Positions 21,833-37,834 of a stretch of 64,000 nt of DNA are shown here, piece by piece. Within the stretch, counting starts at the first letter, position 1; each line of letters starts with the position of its first letter. The position numbers and the translations under genes are program-made. Where the stretch lies: positions 1 through 64,000 of the forward strand of contig KB722772.1 of the NCBI GenBank assembly GCA_000349905.1, in the 5' to 3' direction. The DNA comes from Volvariella volvacea V23. Lineage: Eukaryota; Basidiomycota; Agaricomycetes; Agaricales; Pluteaceae. Below the pieces are notes generated by a model. That model was not told the DNA's origin. It ran no database searches and saw only the letters and a list, made by a program, of their open reading frames with translations.

Positions 21833-23257
21833 ATGAGTCCCCCTACAGTCACGGAAATGTAAGTGTGACCGGTCGTCCTTGGCATGCGCTAACCTTTCCG
21901 TCCAGCGCTGGGCCACAGGTCAGCAGACTATATCATGCGTTGGCGAGATAGGCTCATTTCCTATAGTTCATAGGGTATTTATTTAACGTGGCCCTATATG
22001 GCTGCTTGGTCATTCAAATCTGTGAGCCATGACATGGTTTTTTGTTTCCTTCTGAAGCCTTAATCTACGACAGGTCTATACTATCTGGCATTTCCAAAGG
22101 ATAGCTGGCTCCCAAAGTCTCTGGTCGCGTGCCTGTTCGCCCTCGAAACGATGCAAACCATAATCGTATTTCGAGACGCATTCGCAACGTACTCCATCGG
22201 TTTTGCAGACCCTGAGATATTGAACGACGTGCAGACAACCTGGTTGAGTGTCCCTCTACTAAGCGGAGTCGGTGAGCAAAGCGATGAGGAAGGTGATAGC
22301 AGTCGTTGATTTGTGGCATATAGTCAGTTGTCTGGTGCAATTGTTCTTTGCTTACAGGATACACATCCTGGCACGCGATTACTTTGTTGCATCTGGCGTA
22401 GCCGCAGTGAGTGTCCGAGGTTATGAACTGGTTAGACGTAACACTAATATTTGATAGATTGCGTTGATGCAATGTGGGGCGGCTATTGCCTCGGGAGTAC
22501 AAGCTCTACAAGTGGGAAAGTTCTCGGAATTGCAATTTTTGGCCTTCAAGGCGACGACGGTAAGAATCTGCATTTTTGCGGTAAATGTCACTCATGAATA
22601 ACAACGATAGGTTTGGCTTGTTGGCAGTGCCGTATGCGATGTACTCATCGCAGCCTCCATGATCTTCTATGTATGTGAAGCCCAAAGCCCTGACAGGGGC
22701 TAATTAGTGTCACACAGCTCTCCCGCAGAAATACAGGTTTCCGTTCTACCCATGCACTGATCATCCGGCTTATGAAGATGGTTGTAGAAACCGGTGCTAC
22801 GACAGGTAAGTCCCTGCCCATCAATCGCTTAACTTACTTTTCCTGCTCACCTAGAGTTTAATCACTACTGATTAGCAACCGTGGCTACACTGGACGTCAT
22901 TCTCTTCCTTGGAATTCGCGATAGGAGTTACCATACGGTCCCCGCTCTCATTCTCGCAAAACTCTATTCCAATACCTGCTTGGCCGTCCTGAACAGCCGT
23001 ATGCACATAATTGGAGGAAGGAACGCGAACTCCAATGATCATGATATTCAGAATACTTCGACGTATGTTGCAAATAGTGGCTCAATCAGGATCGAAGGCG
23101 TGAGCATGCGGAAGGATGTCTGGACGGATGGGACTACCATGGGAGCCATTAAGGATGCAGAGGTATTTCTCCCTTGCTTAATATGCGCTGCGTCTCATCT
23201 ATTTGAAACTTCCAGAGCTCATTGGAGAGAACAAGGGTGAGCGATCAGGAGGACTAG
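21833..23257 (+). CDS. DUF6534 seven-helix membrane protein (copy 2)
   Basis: Ten exons (21833-21858, 21906-21918, 21967-22021, 22074-22271, 22324-22406, 22458-22559, 22611-22670, 22718-22805, 22876-23162, 23216-23257) give 317 aa. It shares with copy 1 the start AGPQFIGYLFNVALYG, YYLAFPKD, FRDAFATYSIGFADP, QLFFAYRIHIL, VWLVGSAVCDVLI and LYSNTCLAVLNSRMHI. Exons 2, 3, 4, 7 and 8 have exactly the same lengths as in copy 1 (13, 55, 198, 60 and 88 nt), so they are paralogues with a frozen gene structure. The C-terminal tail is shorter. Function unknown; membrane topology is seven helices. Confidence 0.87.
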
Positions 23258-23869
23258 TAGCGAGCACGACTCAGCAACATGCGTGACCTTGGTACGGGTT
23301 TGGTATTGTAAGCCATGCGTCATATGCGTATAATAAGAGGACCTTCCATTCGTTTTAAAAGCTTATCCAGCTGTCAACGGTGTGTGCTTTATGAAGACTT
23401 GCTTCTGTTTTGGCGACCCCATCGGCCTCGATCTAAATATGACCCAAGGGTTAACCAGGGCTGTGGGAATCTATGAAGACTGTGCTTCGACACGTTCCAC
23501 ACCGTTTGCTGCAACGCCTGAGCCCCACATCGCGATGCCTCCTTTTTCCTCATGCATTTTGAGACCGCAGCTCACTTTTTAGTCGGGAAATTCGGGGAAC
23601 TGCCCACCTCCTACACACTGTATGACTGATCGTCCACGGGCGCTCCGAGGCATCACGTTCTATCCATAGCTCTCCCAATGCCTCCCAACACTCATTTCCG
23701 AAGCCAAACCGCGGCATCTCCTCGACTGTCAAGCATACCAGAATAACCTCAAATTCCCATCTGTCATATTTGAGCTTGCTTTCACATAGGGGAGGGCCCA
23801 ACGGTTCCTTCACTCGTCCTATCAGTACGCTCCTTCAAGTTCTTGTCATCGATACCCCCTCTCGCCTAA
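23258..23869. other. spacer upstream of MFS-1
   Basis: About 610 bp; only short frames, no gene supported. Confidence 0.45.
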
Positions 23870-25866
23870 ATGAGCGACACGGAACTGCAGGCAGTATCTA
23901 ATCCACTCGCTGAACAGTCGTCAGCGAGGAAGGGTATCCTCCTAGTGCTGTTCTGCCTTGCCCAGTTCTTGGATACGTTCAGCACCTCAGCACTCTTCTC
24001 TGCGATCCCTGCGATTGCTGCTGATGTTGGCTTGAACAACAGTCAGTCAGTATGGTTGAATAGCGCGTACCAGTTAACGTTTGCATCTCTGCTGCTTGTG
24101 GTATGTAGAGTTCTGCTCTGACGACGACAGATCGTACTCACATATTCTCGGGCAGAGTGGTCGTATGGCAGATATCTATAATCCCAGTACGTCCTATTCG
24201 CAAGGCTTGCTGTAACTCTGCTAAGTCCTCTACAGAATACGTCTTCCTTGCTGGCGCTGGTCCATTGGGTTGTTTTGCGTTGGGTGCTGGCTTTGTACGG
24301 AACAAGATTGCCATTATCGTGCTCCGGGCTCTCAGTGGATGTGGTAAGTTTTGTTTCGCTAGCACTTCCGAACGACGATTACTGATTTTGGAATGCAGCT
24401 GCCTCGCTCACCATCCCCTCGTCCTTGCATCTTTTGGTACACATGTTTCCTGATCCCGCTGCTCAAGCACAAGCCGTGTCATTTTTTGCGTTATCAGGCG
24501 CTTTGGGAAATGGTACGTTCATCTATACCCTAGTGTTTTTGTGCTTATTTACGCTAACAATGTATCAGTTCTTGGTGTGGTTATCGGGGCGCTATTCGTA
24601 TCCTTCGCCGATTGGCCATGGGCTTTCTGGTTTATCACAATCACCGCATTCATTATTACAGCCTCCTGTGCTGTTTTAATTCCACAACTGAAAAGACCTA
24701 CGGGCAAAGGATCTGCCCAGAATCTGGACGTTGTAGGCGTTTCCTTGCTAACTAGTGAGTAATCTCCTGCCCCATTTTCACCAGCTCATGTCTCATGCCA
24801 TTCCAGTTTCTCTCGTTCTCTTTATTTTTGCCATCACATCCGGCAGTGTTGATGGCTGGCGCACCGCTGCTGTCATTACGAACTTGATTCTGGGAGTGCT
24901 TCTCATGGTAGCCTTCTTCGTGTGGGAAGCCAAAATCCCAGAAGAGAACGCGGCACTGTAAGTGCTTCTCCATCTTTTTTTTTCGTGTATCAATCATCCC
25001 TGATCACCAATACCAGCCCACCCAAGATGTGGTTCTACCCAAACCTTGGCCTGCTGATCGGAATTGCTCTCATTCCGTACACATGGTGGAGTTCTGTTTA
25101 CCTTCTTTTTGCCTGGCTATGGCAGGAAGTGTACCACTGGAGCGCAATCATTTCAGCTCTTCATTTGTAAGTACTGGTGCCGGTGTCGGGTGGATGTATG
25201 AGTAGAGTTCTCACATAGCTGTCACCCAAAAATAGCCTTCCCATCGGTTTGTTCGTATTCCCTGTTATGGGAGTTGTAGGCGCCTTTCAGCAGAAGGCAA
25301 AAGTCAACTTATTGCTACTTGTGGCACTGGTATTGATGTTCATTGGAACGATCCTCTTGCCGTTTGCGGATAGGCCGTCGAGGTACTGGCCGATCGTATT
25401 TCCTGCGTTCTGCATTGGTACGGCAGGAACGATCATCGTTTTCACCACCGTAAAGTATGTACCAACTTAATTCTAGGATATGCGGTTGGTGTTGCTCATG
25501 AGAATGTCCAGTATCGCACTTTTCGCTGTGACACCTCCCCAGGTCGCTGGTACGGTAGGAGCGATATTCAACTGCGCGCTGCAACTGAGTACGGCAGTCG
25601 GTTCTGCGGCAATTACGTCGATTCAGACTAGCGTTGAGCAACACCATGGAGGTCCTTTGGGTTATGACGGACGAGCGGCGGGGTTCTGGTTCCTTACTGC
25701 TTGTGTGGGCGTTGAGGTCATTGTCTTGGTTGTGTTTTGGCGCACACAGCCAAAGGGGGAGGAGCAAAGCGAGAGCCCGGTGGCTGGAAAGGAGGTTGCT
25801 CAGGATCAGGAGTCTGTGTCTGCTAACGAGACTAGGCCTGCGAGTACTAGCGGTAGTTCAGCGTAA
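23870..25866 (+). CDS. MFS transporter, DHA2-like (MFS-1)
   Basis: Nine exons (23870-24100, 24156-24186, 24236-24343, 24399-24512, 24569-24754, 24807-24957, 25017-25166, 25236-25454, 25512-25866) encode 514 aa with about 14 hydrophobic helices. The first helix (LLVLFCLAQFLDTFSTSALF) is followed by SVWLNSAYQLTFASLLL, the loop SGRMADIYNPK (motif A), FRALSG-like VLRALSGCAAS, and near the end AVTPPQVAGTVGAIFNCALQ, the last two typical of 14-helix drug:H+ antiporters. N and C termini are cytosolic and the tail is acidic. Likely a plasma-membrane exporter of small organics; the neighbouring OMT, SDR and GMC genes suggest it could move their product (inference). Confidence 0.88.
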
Positions 25867-26161
25867 CGAAGTGGTTTCGGAGGTCTTGTGCGCTTGGAGA
25901 AATATACCCCTTTTGTCCATAGTAGCGAGTATTGACGTATTCTATGACTGTTTGTGCGATGGCTAATTTTTTTTTACTGGACGTCAATATATTCATGGAC
26001 TTGTTCTTGATACTGATGAAGATCTGTAATCAAGGCAACTAGAAGTAGATCGACCGCATGTAAATAGTTCATGATATTATTATGCAGGGGATATTACGCT
26101 ACAAGCACTAAAATAAGATGAGAAGAAGATAAATAAGAATCTGGTATTAGTCCACATTCAA

Positions 26162-28521
<2,360 letters not shown>

Positions 28522-28583
28522 TCAGGAGGGTCAGAAGAGGATGGAACTGATGTGGTAGTTAATTGGATGACCTCTCCTTTCGG

Positions 28584-28590
28584 CTTTATA
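28584..28590 (-). promoter_or_regulatory. TATA box of GMC-2
   Basis: TATAAAG on the minus strand, 63-69 nt upstream of the start codon at 28521. Confidence 0.6.
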
Positions 28591-29420
28591 GGAAGACTAG
28601 GCAGGACATCTGGTTTCCTATTTGCCTGCTAAGCGTTGCTATAACGTTGCACATCTACTGTAATTCCACAAATAGACCGGTCAATGCTCCGGGGGGCTTT
28701 TTTGTCCCATAAGGTGTTTAATCTCGCATGTCAGCATTAAGGAGATAGGAACGTTTGCCGTGGAAGAGGCAGCATGTGCTCACTGGTGGGTTACTTGCAG
28801 TGCTGATCTAAAGCCATGACACGCAATGGCTTTGGATAGATATAACTGATAGATGGGCAAAAGAATGATGGATTATTCTTTCTTTAGCACTGAGATAGGT
28901 GCCTTGCATCAAAAACCATCCTGTTCCTGCAAGCTGATCAATGCCGGCATGGCCTATCGGGGTCTGTCAGCGAGGATACGAACTTCGTATTACGAAAATC
29001 CGAGTCGGCCTAGCATCCTCCGCTCAAAGTTGACCGGTGATGGGGTAGCCTAGAGCCCCAGACCTATTATTAGGATATAGGATCAAAGCCTGACACTCCT
29101 GGGAATTCGAGAGCAAGTGAAGCGCAGGCGTTGTAGAATATGGCTGACGGTGCGAGGTTCTACTCCCGAACGTCGGCCATCGGGATTTCCCGGAACGACT
29201 TGCGGCATTGCTTCCAATTCCCCACCACTGCAGGTACGGCTTCGCACTACGTATGGGGTCGATCCTCGAGTCTTCTTTTGACTCCACTGCTGGGCACTCT
29301 AGACTCAAAGGACCCAATTCTCGGTGGCCAACTCTGACCCCAAAAATCCACCGAAGACTATCAAAGACAAGGGCGCGGGAAGGCTAGACCATTAGAATGT
29401 CTTAAACCAAAAGCACCTCT
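28591..29420. other. divergent upstream region, GMC-2 / SDR-2
   Basis: Non-coding by inspection. It carries the distal regulatory sequence of the two divergent genes. Confidence 0.45.
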
Positions 29421-29427
29421 TATAAGG
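29421..29427 (+). promoter_or_regulatory. TATA box of SDR-2
   Basis: TATAAGG, 44-50 nt upstream of the start codon at 29471. Confidence 0.55.
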
Positions 29428-29470
29428 GAACAGACACAGAGCGACACGACTACAACCACTCTACCTTTCA

Positions 29471-30579
29471 ATGTCTTCACAAACGAACAACGTCGGCGTT
29501 GCAGCAGCTTTGCTGGGCGAGAAGCCTAAAGCCAGCGCTCTCAATCTCTTCACTTTAGTCGGGAAAGTCGCTCTAGTCACAGGTGGCCACCGCGGCATTG
29601 GTTTGGAGATCGCTCTGGCTTTGGCCGAAGTCGGAGCTGTCGTTTACTGTCTTGACACGGTTGCCCAGCCAGATCAAGACTGGCTCACCGTCCAGCGCTA
29701 TGCAGCCGAGCTTGCCAAGTCCAGACCGGAAAAGGAGGTCGGGAGGCTTGAATATGTCCGGGGAGATGTCACCAATCAGCAGGAGATGTTCAACATCGTA
29801 GAAAAGATTGTCAGCAAGGAAGGTCGCATTGATGTCTGTGTCGCTAATGCTGGCATACTCCGAGGAGCTGAATGTCTTGAATATCCTGCTGAAGAGTTCA
29901 GGAAGGTGTGTAATTAATCGGGTGGCTTGGTTTGTTCGGCGCCAATGCGAATCACCTGCTAGCTCCATGACGTTAATGTGAACGGCGTCTTATTCACCGC
30001 ACAAGCAGCTGGGAGGCAAATGGCCCGACTGGGCATCCCAGGGAGCATCATTCTCATTGCCAGTATGAGCGGTAGCATCACAAACAAGGTGCCGTTTTCG
30101 TGCACATCATTTGTTACGACGATCCAAAGTCTCACAGCACATTCACAGGGACAGCACTGGGTCGCCTATAACACGAGCAAGGCGGCTGTAATCCAAATGG
30201 CCCGGTCCATGGCCTGCGAACTCGGCGAAAAGGGCATCCGCGTGAATTCCGTCAGTCCGGGGTACATTTACACCCAGTACGTCCCAGCTTCTCTTCTTTT
30301 TCTCTCCCCTGCTAATCGATGTTGATTGACCCCCTTGATTCTAGAATGACGCGAAACTTCTTGGACACGAGACCTAATCTCATGGCCGAGTGGTCCAGCC
30401 AGAACCCGCTTGGACGGCTGGGCCAGCCGGACGAGCTGAGGGGCGTCATTCTCTGGCTTGCTGGGGAGGGTTCTACATTTTGCACTGGAAGCGAGTGAGT
30501 GCTCAACTATCGTTTCATAGCATAGTTTCGCTAACTATATGCCAGTATTATTGTTGATGGTGGGCATAGAGCTTGGTAA
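29471..30579 (+). CDS. short-chain dehydrogenase, polyol/sugar reductase type (SDR-2)
   Basis: Five exons (29471-29905, 29963-30088, 30149-30276, 30345-30494, 30546-30579) give 290 aa. The cofactor motif TGGHRGIG lies at about 37-44, CVANAGI follows, and the catalytic YNTSK is at about 194-198 with IASMSGS before it. The C-terminal part (GIRVNSVSPGYIYT, GRLGQPDELRGVILWLA, IIVDGGHRAW) matches the fungal group of mannitol dehydrogenase, sorbose reductase and xylulose reductase-like enzymes. Likely an NADP(H)-dependent cytosolic carbonyl reductase; the substrate could also be an aldehyde. It is divergent from GMC-2. Confidence 0.9.
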
Positions 30580-30889
30580 AGCACGTAAAAGTATATAAGA
30601 AGATTTTGTCCCAATCGTCTGGTATTATGGAGATATCGTTGCTGTTGCTGTTTCTACCTAATCGCTACACCCGTCTCCTAGGGTTGTATCCTCGCAATAT
30701 GTTAATGTCTCGAAAAAATACATCCTCGTCACTGTCACTGCTTATAAGTAAGCCTAAGCGCTGAGGCAGAAAACACACTCGATGGCTCTCAACGAATGTG
30801 ACACTTCAGAGCAATGAGTAATGTAGTGTTTAAGTGCTCGGACATGCCTCCAGAGACCACGGAAAAGGAGAGAAACTGTGGCGCGAGGC

Positions 30890-31996
30890 CAGCGCTTGCA
30901 GATGCGGTACCATGACATCGCGTCACATACACTCGGTCCAACACGGATGGAACTAGCCGGACAGCAAGTGGCTGCGCTACAAGATGCATTAAGGTGCTTT
31001 AAAGGTGTTGACCACATAGCGCGTGTCATAGCACACGTAAAAGCACTCGAGAATATCCTCAACGCCAACGAAGTACCAGTACGTTTTGCACTAATCACGA
31101 GCATTTCCCGGGAAGCATTCTGAGACTAGAATCGTCAACAAAGAAACTCGATTTTTCCGCCGCATCAGACCAAGTCCTGGTCGACCTTGGAGTCAGAATG
31201 AAGGCGTTTTAATTCGTCGCTCCAGGCGCTTTCTGCCATAGAACCCACTCATATTGACGGTCTTTGCGCCCAACTGGAACGGATATACCGACATGTTAGC
31301 ACAAAGGTAAGGCATCCTACACGTCCTCCGAGCTCTGTGTTCTGGAAAATGACCCTCACATTCGAGGCGGCCTCTCGAATGATACTGGACGCGGTGCTTT
31401 TGACAGTCGCCGATGCTATTGCTGAAGCCAGTCGCCGTCTTTCCAGAGATACCACTTACCAATGGCGACGGAATTTTGGTCGAAAATCCTGAATCTGATT
31501 ATCAAGTCTGCCTCACGGGCAGCACGGACTATGTTTGGTGCACGTATGAGAGAGAGAAGGACCGCGGTAAGCTCCACTACATGGTGATTAATGATTTCGA
31601 CTGGAGATGGGCTGTAGGGATTGTATTTAAATTAGGTGGTAGGGTATTCAAATAGGCACAGAGCAAGGTTTTGTTTGTTGAAGCAACGAAGCGGGAAGGT
31701 CAGAGGGTATGGGAGTTTTTGCCTGAAGCGATAAGTCAGGCTATGGTCGTAGCATGATAATTTCCTAATATTTTTTTCTGATTATTATTTAGAGAACAAA
31801 TGGTTAAATTCTGTTTTTCAGATGGACGCAAGTGGATATTTTGCTTTTATGTGAAGAATGAGCAAGGTACTTGGACAGCGTACATCGGCGAGGGCCTCAA
31901 GATCGTCGAACCCGAACCTAATACAGAGAGCCTATTCCGGGAGAGCGTACGTCATATTGCCGAATTAGTTTACCACTGGGTATGTATACTATGCAT
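30890..31996 (+). pseudogene. decayed Agaricomycete gene of unknown function
   Basis: Coding-like blocks occur in order on the plus strand: an alpha-helical N-terminal block (MELAGQQVAALQDALRCF, near 30945), a second near 31125-31200 (STKKLDFSAASDQVLVDLG), IDGLCAQLERIYRHVSTK near 31255-31307, VADAIAEASRRLSRD near 31410, ENPESDYQVCLTGSTDY near 31475-31540, FVEATKREGQRVWEFLPEA near 31670-31730 and FSDGRKWIFCFYV near 31815-31850. The last three resemble a conserved family of uncharacterised Agaricomycete proteins. Joins fail: the frame jumps near 31452 as if two bases were lost, and the join to the last block is out of phase with any GT-AG pair. No function can be assigned. Confidence 0.5.
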
Positions 31997-33201
31997 TTGA
32001 GGTCTGTGGCAGCTGATGGTCACTACTCCACGCGGCTCGTCCACCAAACAGACCCAATGAATGACCCATTGTATTCGTTGACATTAATGATATGACTTCC
32101 CGGAGCGTGCGGTGGACCGAGATTGAATTTGACTTCATATCAGCACCACATTCCGTTGTATACTCGAAGTATGGTAGCAGGCACTGGTGCAAGTACGATC
32201 AAGGAACCTGTACTATGATTCCCTATAGCCGGTGGCGTGACTCGACGTGACACCATGCCGCTCGGTCACAGTCACGTGCCGTTGCTGTGATTCTGGGGAA
32301 GCGCTCATGATCAATGACACCAACTGTGCTTCGAATTGTCGTGATGGACGCAAGCTTTCCTCTTTCCACTCACTATGGCTGGCAGGAAACGGTCAACATC
32401 TTGGATAAGATGCAGCTGTGCTCACTTCTAGTGCTCGGACGAGAACTGTAGAATCTGGGGCTCACTAGTACTATTAGCGGGTTAATCTCTGTTCTGGGCT
32501 TACCCTCTCAGTCGCATCTTGCACGACCTCAATGATCTTTATTAGTACATGATCTTGTCTTGGCAGCCTTTTGAGCACATTGGTACTTCCTTCTCCTGGC
32601 TGTTCTGGTTGCGCATTTGCGAAGCGTTATTGCACAACCCTTACCATCAGCATTACCCTCACTGGACTGGCGGGTGATAGCGTCATTTCATGTCTCTCAT
32701 TTGCATTCTCATCTGACGTGTCACGCTACCTCGCTACATGAGCAAGCGCCGGGGCCGAGTGTGGTAGCTTGCTGTCAATCAGTCATCTTAAGAGGAAGGG
32801 GTAAATGCTCGACCTTGGCATTATCGGCAACAGTGGGGCTGTACCCCGAATCCTTTTGAAAATGGCACTCTTTAGTATGTATGCCTTGGTGGAGTGGAGG
32901 AGGAGAGGCTGAGGATGTGCTGTCCTACCTAAGCGCCCGTCGGCGTGGTTATCACTTACACTCGCTGAATACTTGAACTCACAGCTTTCCAGTTCAGCCG
33001 AAATAGTGAACATCTCATCAAACCACCTCCATTCAGCACTACTCCCAACGGACTTGTTCCATATGGCTCACGAAGCTGAGCAAAACAATAATTGCCCAAT
33101 TTATTGAATATTCCGGTATGTAGCAACATCGTCTTGAAATTGCACCAGCGGGAGCATATGCTCATGCAACCAGTCGACGCCTCGAGATATGGATTGAGCA
33201 C
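31997..33201. other. spacer upstream of the subtilisin gene
   Basis: About 1.2 kb without a supported gene. The end nearest 33.2 kb is the subtilisin promoter. Confidence 0.45.
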
Positions 33202-33208
33202 TATAAAA
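33202..33208 (+). promoter_or_regulatory. TATA box of the subtilisin gene
   Basis: TATAAAA, 84-90 nt upstream of the start codon at 33292. Confidence 0.65.
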
Positions 33209-33291
33209 ACGAGTTGGTGAGTGCCAACGTCTCCTCAGCACATTAGCTCTTCGAGTCCTCGAGTCTCATCCATCGTTCTCAGCTTTTCAAG

Positions 33292-34955
<1,664 letters not shown>

Positions 34956-35735
34956 AATTGGGGGGTGTTCTGGTGTTTTGAATGGAAAGAATGTTAAAAG
35001 AGATGTAGTTGGCTACAAGACTTCATTGCTGACTGTTATTTAAGAAATACTCTTTTGCTCTCCTAAGTTTAAGTATATGTATGCAGTGTTGAAAATACGA
35101 GAATTGTGTTGTTCTGGCCGAACTTTATCCGATATTGGGATGGGCACCCTTCAGTTTTGGAGTTCAGGGAACAAATTACCGGCATCCATACGTTGGGTAG
35201 TGGCTTACTCATTCCAATTGATGCACAATAAGTTGGAATAAATAAAGAACTTGATTCTGTACCGAATAAATATAATGGAGAGCATGGGGGCATATCCCTA
35301 TGTGCATAGGCATACTCGGCGAGAAACTCAAACAAAAAGAAATCTACTAAAGAAGCCGTCCCAAATCCTCGTCATACTGTCCCAATGTAGAAAGATGGCA
35401 TATTCAAAGCTGCAACAACTCTGAGCTTCAGAACGCCAAGTAGGCTCCTGCCAGAAAGACGACAGGGAGGGAGTACACCGCATAACTTGCCAATGCCGAA
35501 TTCTTCAACCAATCCGACTTGCCTCTGCTCTCCCTATACATTTTCCATCGCCCAGCCATCCCAGCCGCAACCAAAACCAACACGCGACCCAGCCACCGTA
35601 CAAAAGGCACCACCCCCACCAACCAGATCCAAATCACCCACCGCGCCAGCCAAAAATAAAACAACAAGCTTGAAAGTCAGCCAATGGTCTTCAATCCCCC
35701 GATGGAACAACAAACAAAGAAAGAAATCCAAACCC
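34956..35735. other. convergent 3' region, subtilisin / SDR-3
   Basis: Two genes converge here. A hydrophobic minus-strand frame (35428-35667) lacks an ATG and probably lies in the SDR-3 3' UTR, so I do not call it. Confidence 0.5.
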
Positions 35736-36985
35736 TCACAAGCGAGATTTGAAGTCCGTGCTAAAGGCCACGTCCTTCCAGATCTTGAGGCGCTCGAGCG
35801 TGAGCTCGCTCTCGTGTTTGATGGTCTCCCAGGAGTCGCTGCCGAGAGGCAGGCTTCTTTCCCATTGTTTGCCCTTGGCTGCGCCTTCGCCGCGGACGAT
35901 GTCCAGGATGACTTGGACGCCCTTCTTAGGGTCGCCGGGTTGGTTGCCGTTGTAAGCTGATACAGTTGAGCGTCGTGTGATCAGACGGGAGGGACAACTC
36001 ACCGCGCAAGGCGGCATCGGCCTTGGATGACATCTCTTGATAGTCTTTAATACGGGGCACCCAAGGTGCACGGTGATCGCCAGTCAAAAATGTGGTACGG
36101 AAGTACCCAAGATCGATACAAACGCTGCGCAGTCCCATGGGCGCAATTTCTTCATGGAGTGTCTCCGAAATGCCTGATTGATTGCGTCAGGGGCGTGGGT
36201 GAGTCGCAGAGTTGAGCATCCTACCTCGGAGTGTGTACTTTGTAGCGGCGTATATGCCTGCATTGGGGACGGACCTGCGAAACAATCAGTTTCAAATGTT
36301 TGATGGCTGCGCAGCGGTGATGCAAGGCGTACCTCCATCCACCGACGGAGCCAGTCCATACAATAGTCCCGGTCCTACGGGCACGCATGTATGGAAGGAA
36401 GGCGCGTGCGACATTCAGCCCACCAAAAACGTTGGTGCTATGATGGGCATTGATTCGTATATCGAACACGGAGATCAAAATCGAATTACGCACTTGAATT
36501 GATCCAAAGTCTCCTTTGGGCTAGTACCATGTTAGTGATCGCAGCCCGAGATCTTTAGATACCGCAACGTACGTGCTCTCCTCAATGGCACCAACAAGAA
36601 TGTACCCTATCAGACAGGTCATTAATCACCAAGCTGGATCGGATAGCCAAATGAACGTACCAGCATTGTTGACTACGACGTCAACGCGTCCATGAATCGC
36701 AACCGCAGCTGCGGCTGTCTCCTTCAGCTTCTCAAGAGGAGCGGTAACGTCGAGTTCAAGAGTATCAGCGCCAGCTGCTTTCAAGTCATCGAGTTTCGCA
36801 ACAGATTTAGCACGAGCCGTGGCGATGACCTTGTCTCCCCTCTTGAGAGCGGCGAGGGTCAAATCACGACCCATGCCGGTGCTGTGATAACGAGCGGTTA
36901 GTACCTCGAAAGCATTACAGTAAGCGATGGTTACGGCGACTTACGAAGTGCCAGTAATAAGCCAGACGAGTTGCTTGCTTGCCAT
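35736..36985 (-). CDS. short-chain dehydrogenase/reductase (SDR-3)
   Basis: Eight exons (36985-36945, 36881-36661, 36606-36573, 36520-36494, 36437-36333, 36274-36225, 36173-36003, 35956-35736) give 289 aa. The cofactor motif TGTSTGMG lies at about 11-18, the next cofactor-binding region is VIATARAKSV, NNAG is intact, SVGGWR precedes the active site, and the catalytic YAATK is at about 151-155. The C-terminal half (LRSVCIDLGYFRTTFL) is typical of the fungal retinol-dehydrogenase-like oxidoreductases. Two exons are very short (34 and 27 nt) but all phases fit. Substrate unknown; no targeting signal. It converges with the subtilisin gene. Confidence 0.9.
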
Positions 36986-37405
36986 TTGTTGAGATGTTAA
37001 AAGTGACAGCGGGGATCTGATTGTCCTGAGTGTCAATGACCTGAAAGTCGAGGTCTCAAGGAAAGAGACACTGAACGAGAGCTGTTTGATGATTCCAAAC
37101 CTGCTCTACCAGGTCCCTTAAATATGCTCTGGGCCTACCTGTACCTGCACCAGTACCCGCTGCTCGAGTTCTCTGAGCAGAGTCCTCATTACGCACCGAA
37201 TGAACTCTGGTACGTGATTTTGTTGAGCCTGCCTCATTCGGACACAATATCATATGGCTTGAAACCCCTAAGTTTTTTGATAGGTTTCTCCACCGACGTT
37301 CGTACTCCACAAAACCGGTGCAATAGTCATGAAATGGAAATAGGGGGAGAGGTCTTTCGTCGGTGTTGCAAACAAAATGCGATATTCCACGGGATTAACG
37401 CCTAG

Positions 37406-37834
37406 CATTACCAAGACCTCCGAGAAGCCGCACAAGCCGTTGAACACGAGACGGAAGCCATCATACTTGAGTTCATTGGAGTTGGTATGCATTTGCCCCA
37501 TGCAGTCCTCATGTGTTGGTAACAGTTGAGGCTATGCTGATTTGTGTGCGCAGGAATGTCGTCAACTCGTGATCGAAGCTCGAAGTTTGTTGGCTCGTAG
37601 GGGCGTTCACCGCCGACACAATAAACTCCACCGGTAGGTGTCGTTATCACTACAATTATGTGGCGACCCGATGGTGGTTTGCTTGATTGCAGACCTGGGA
37701 TCTTAGTCCGACTTCGCGAGAGTACCGCAAAGATAAGCGTGATTGACGTGAAAATCGAGAAAATGAGTAAAACGTGGTCGAAACACAACCTTTTCCTACA
37801 GCGAAAGGACCCAAGTACAATAACCGATTCATGA
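37406..37834 (+). CDS. possible small helical protein, partial model
   Basis: Three blocks join with GT-AG introns and keep one frame: 37406-37480 (HYQDLREAAQAVEHETEA), 37554-37633 (ECRQLVIEARSLLARRG) and 37693-37834 (a lysine-rich end and a TGA stop). Together they give about 99 residues of helix-forming, charged sequence. The 5' exon is uncertain: a short one ending at GGAGAG before 37352 would fit in phase but uses a weak donor. I recognise no family. The open frame across two introns is the only support. Confidence 0.3.

Noticed and set aside
29150..29180. B-box-like GGTTCTACTCC suggesting another tRNA or SINE
   Set aside because: No A box at a suitable distance and no cloverleaf can be folded.
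35428..35667. Hydrophobic minus-strand frame that could be a small membrane protein
   Set aside because: No ATG starts it and it follows the SDR-3 stop directly, so 3' UTR is the simpler explanation.
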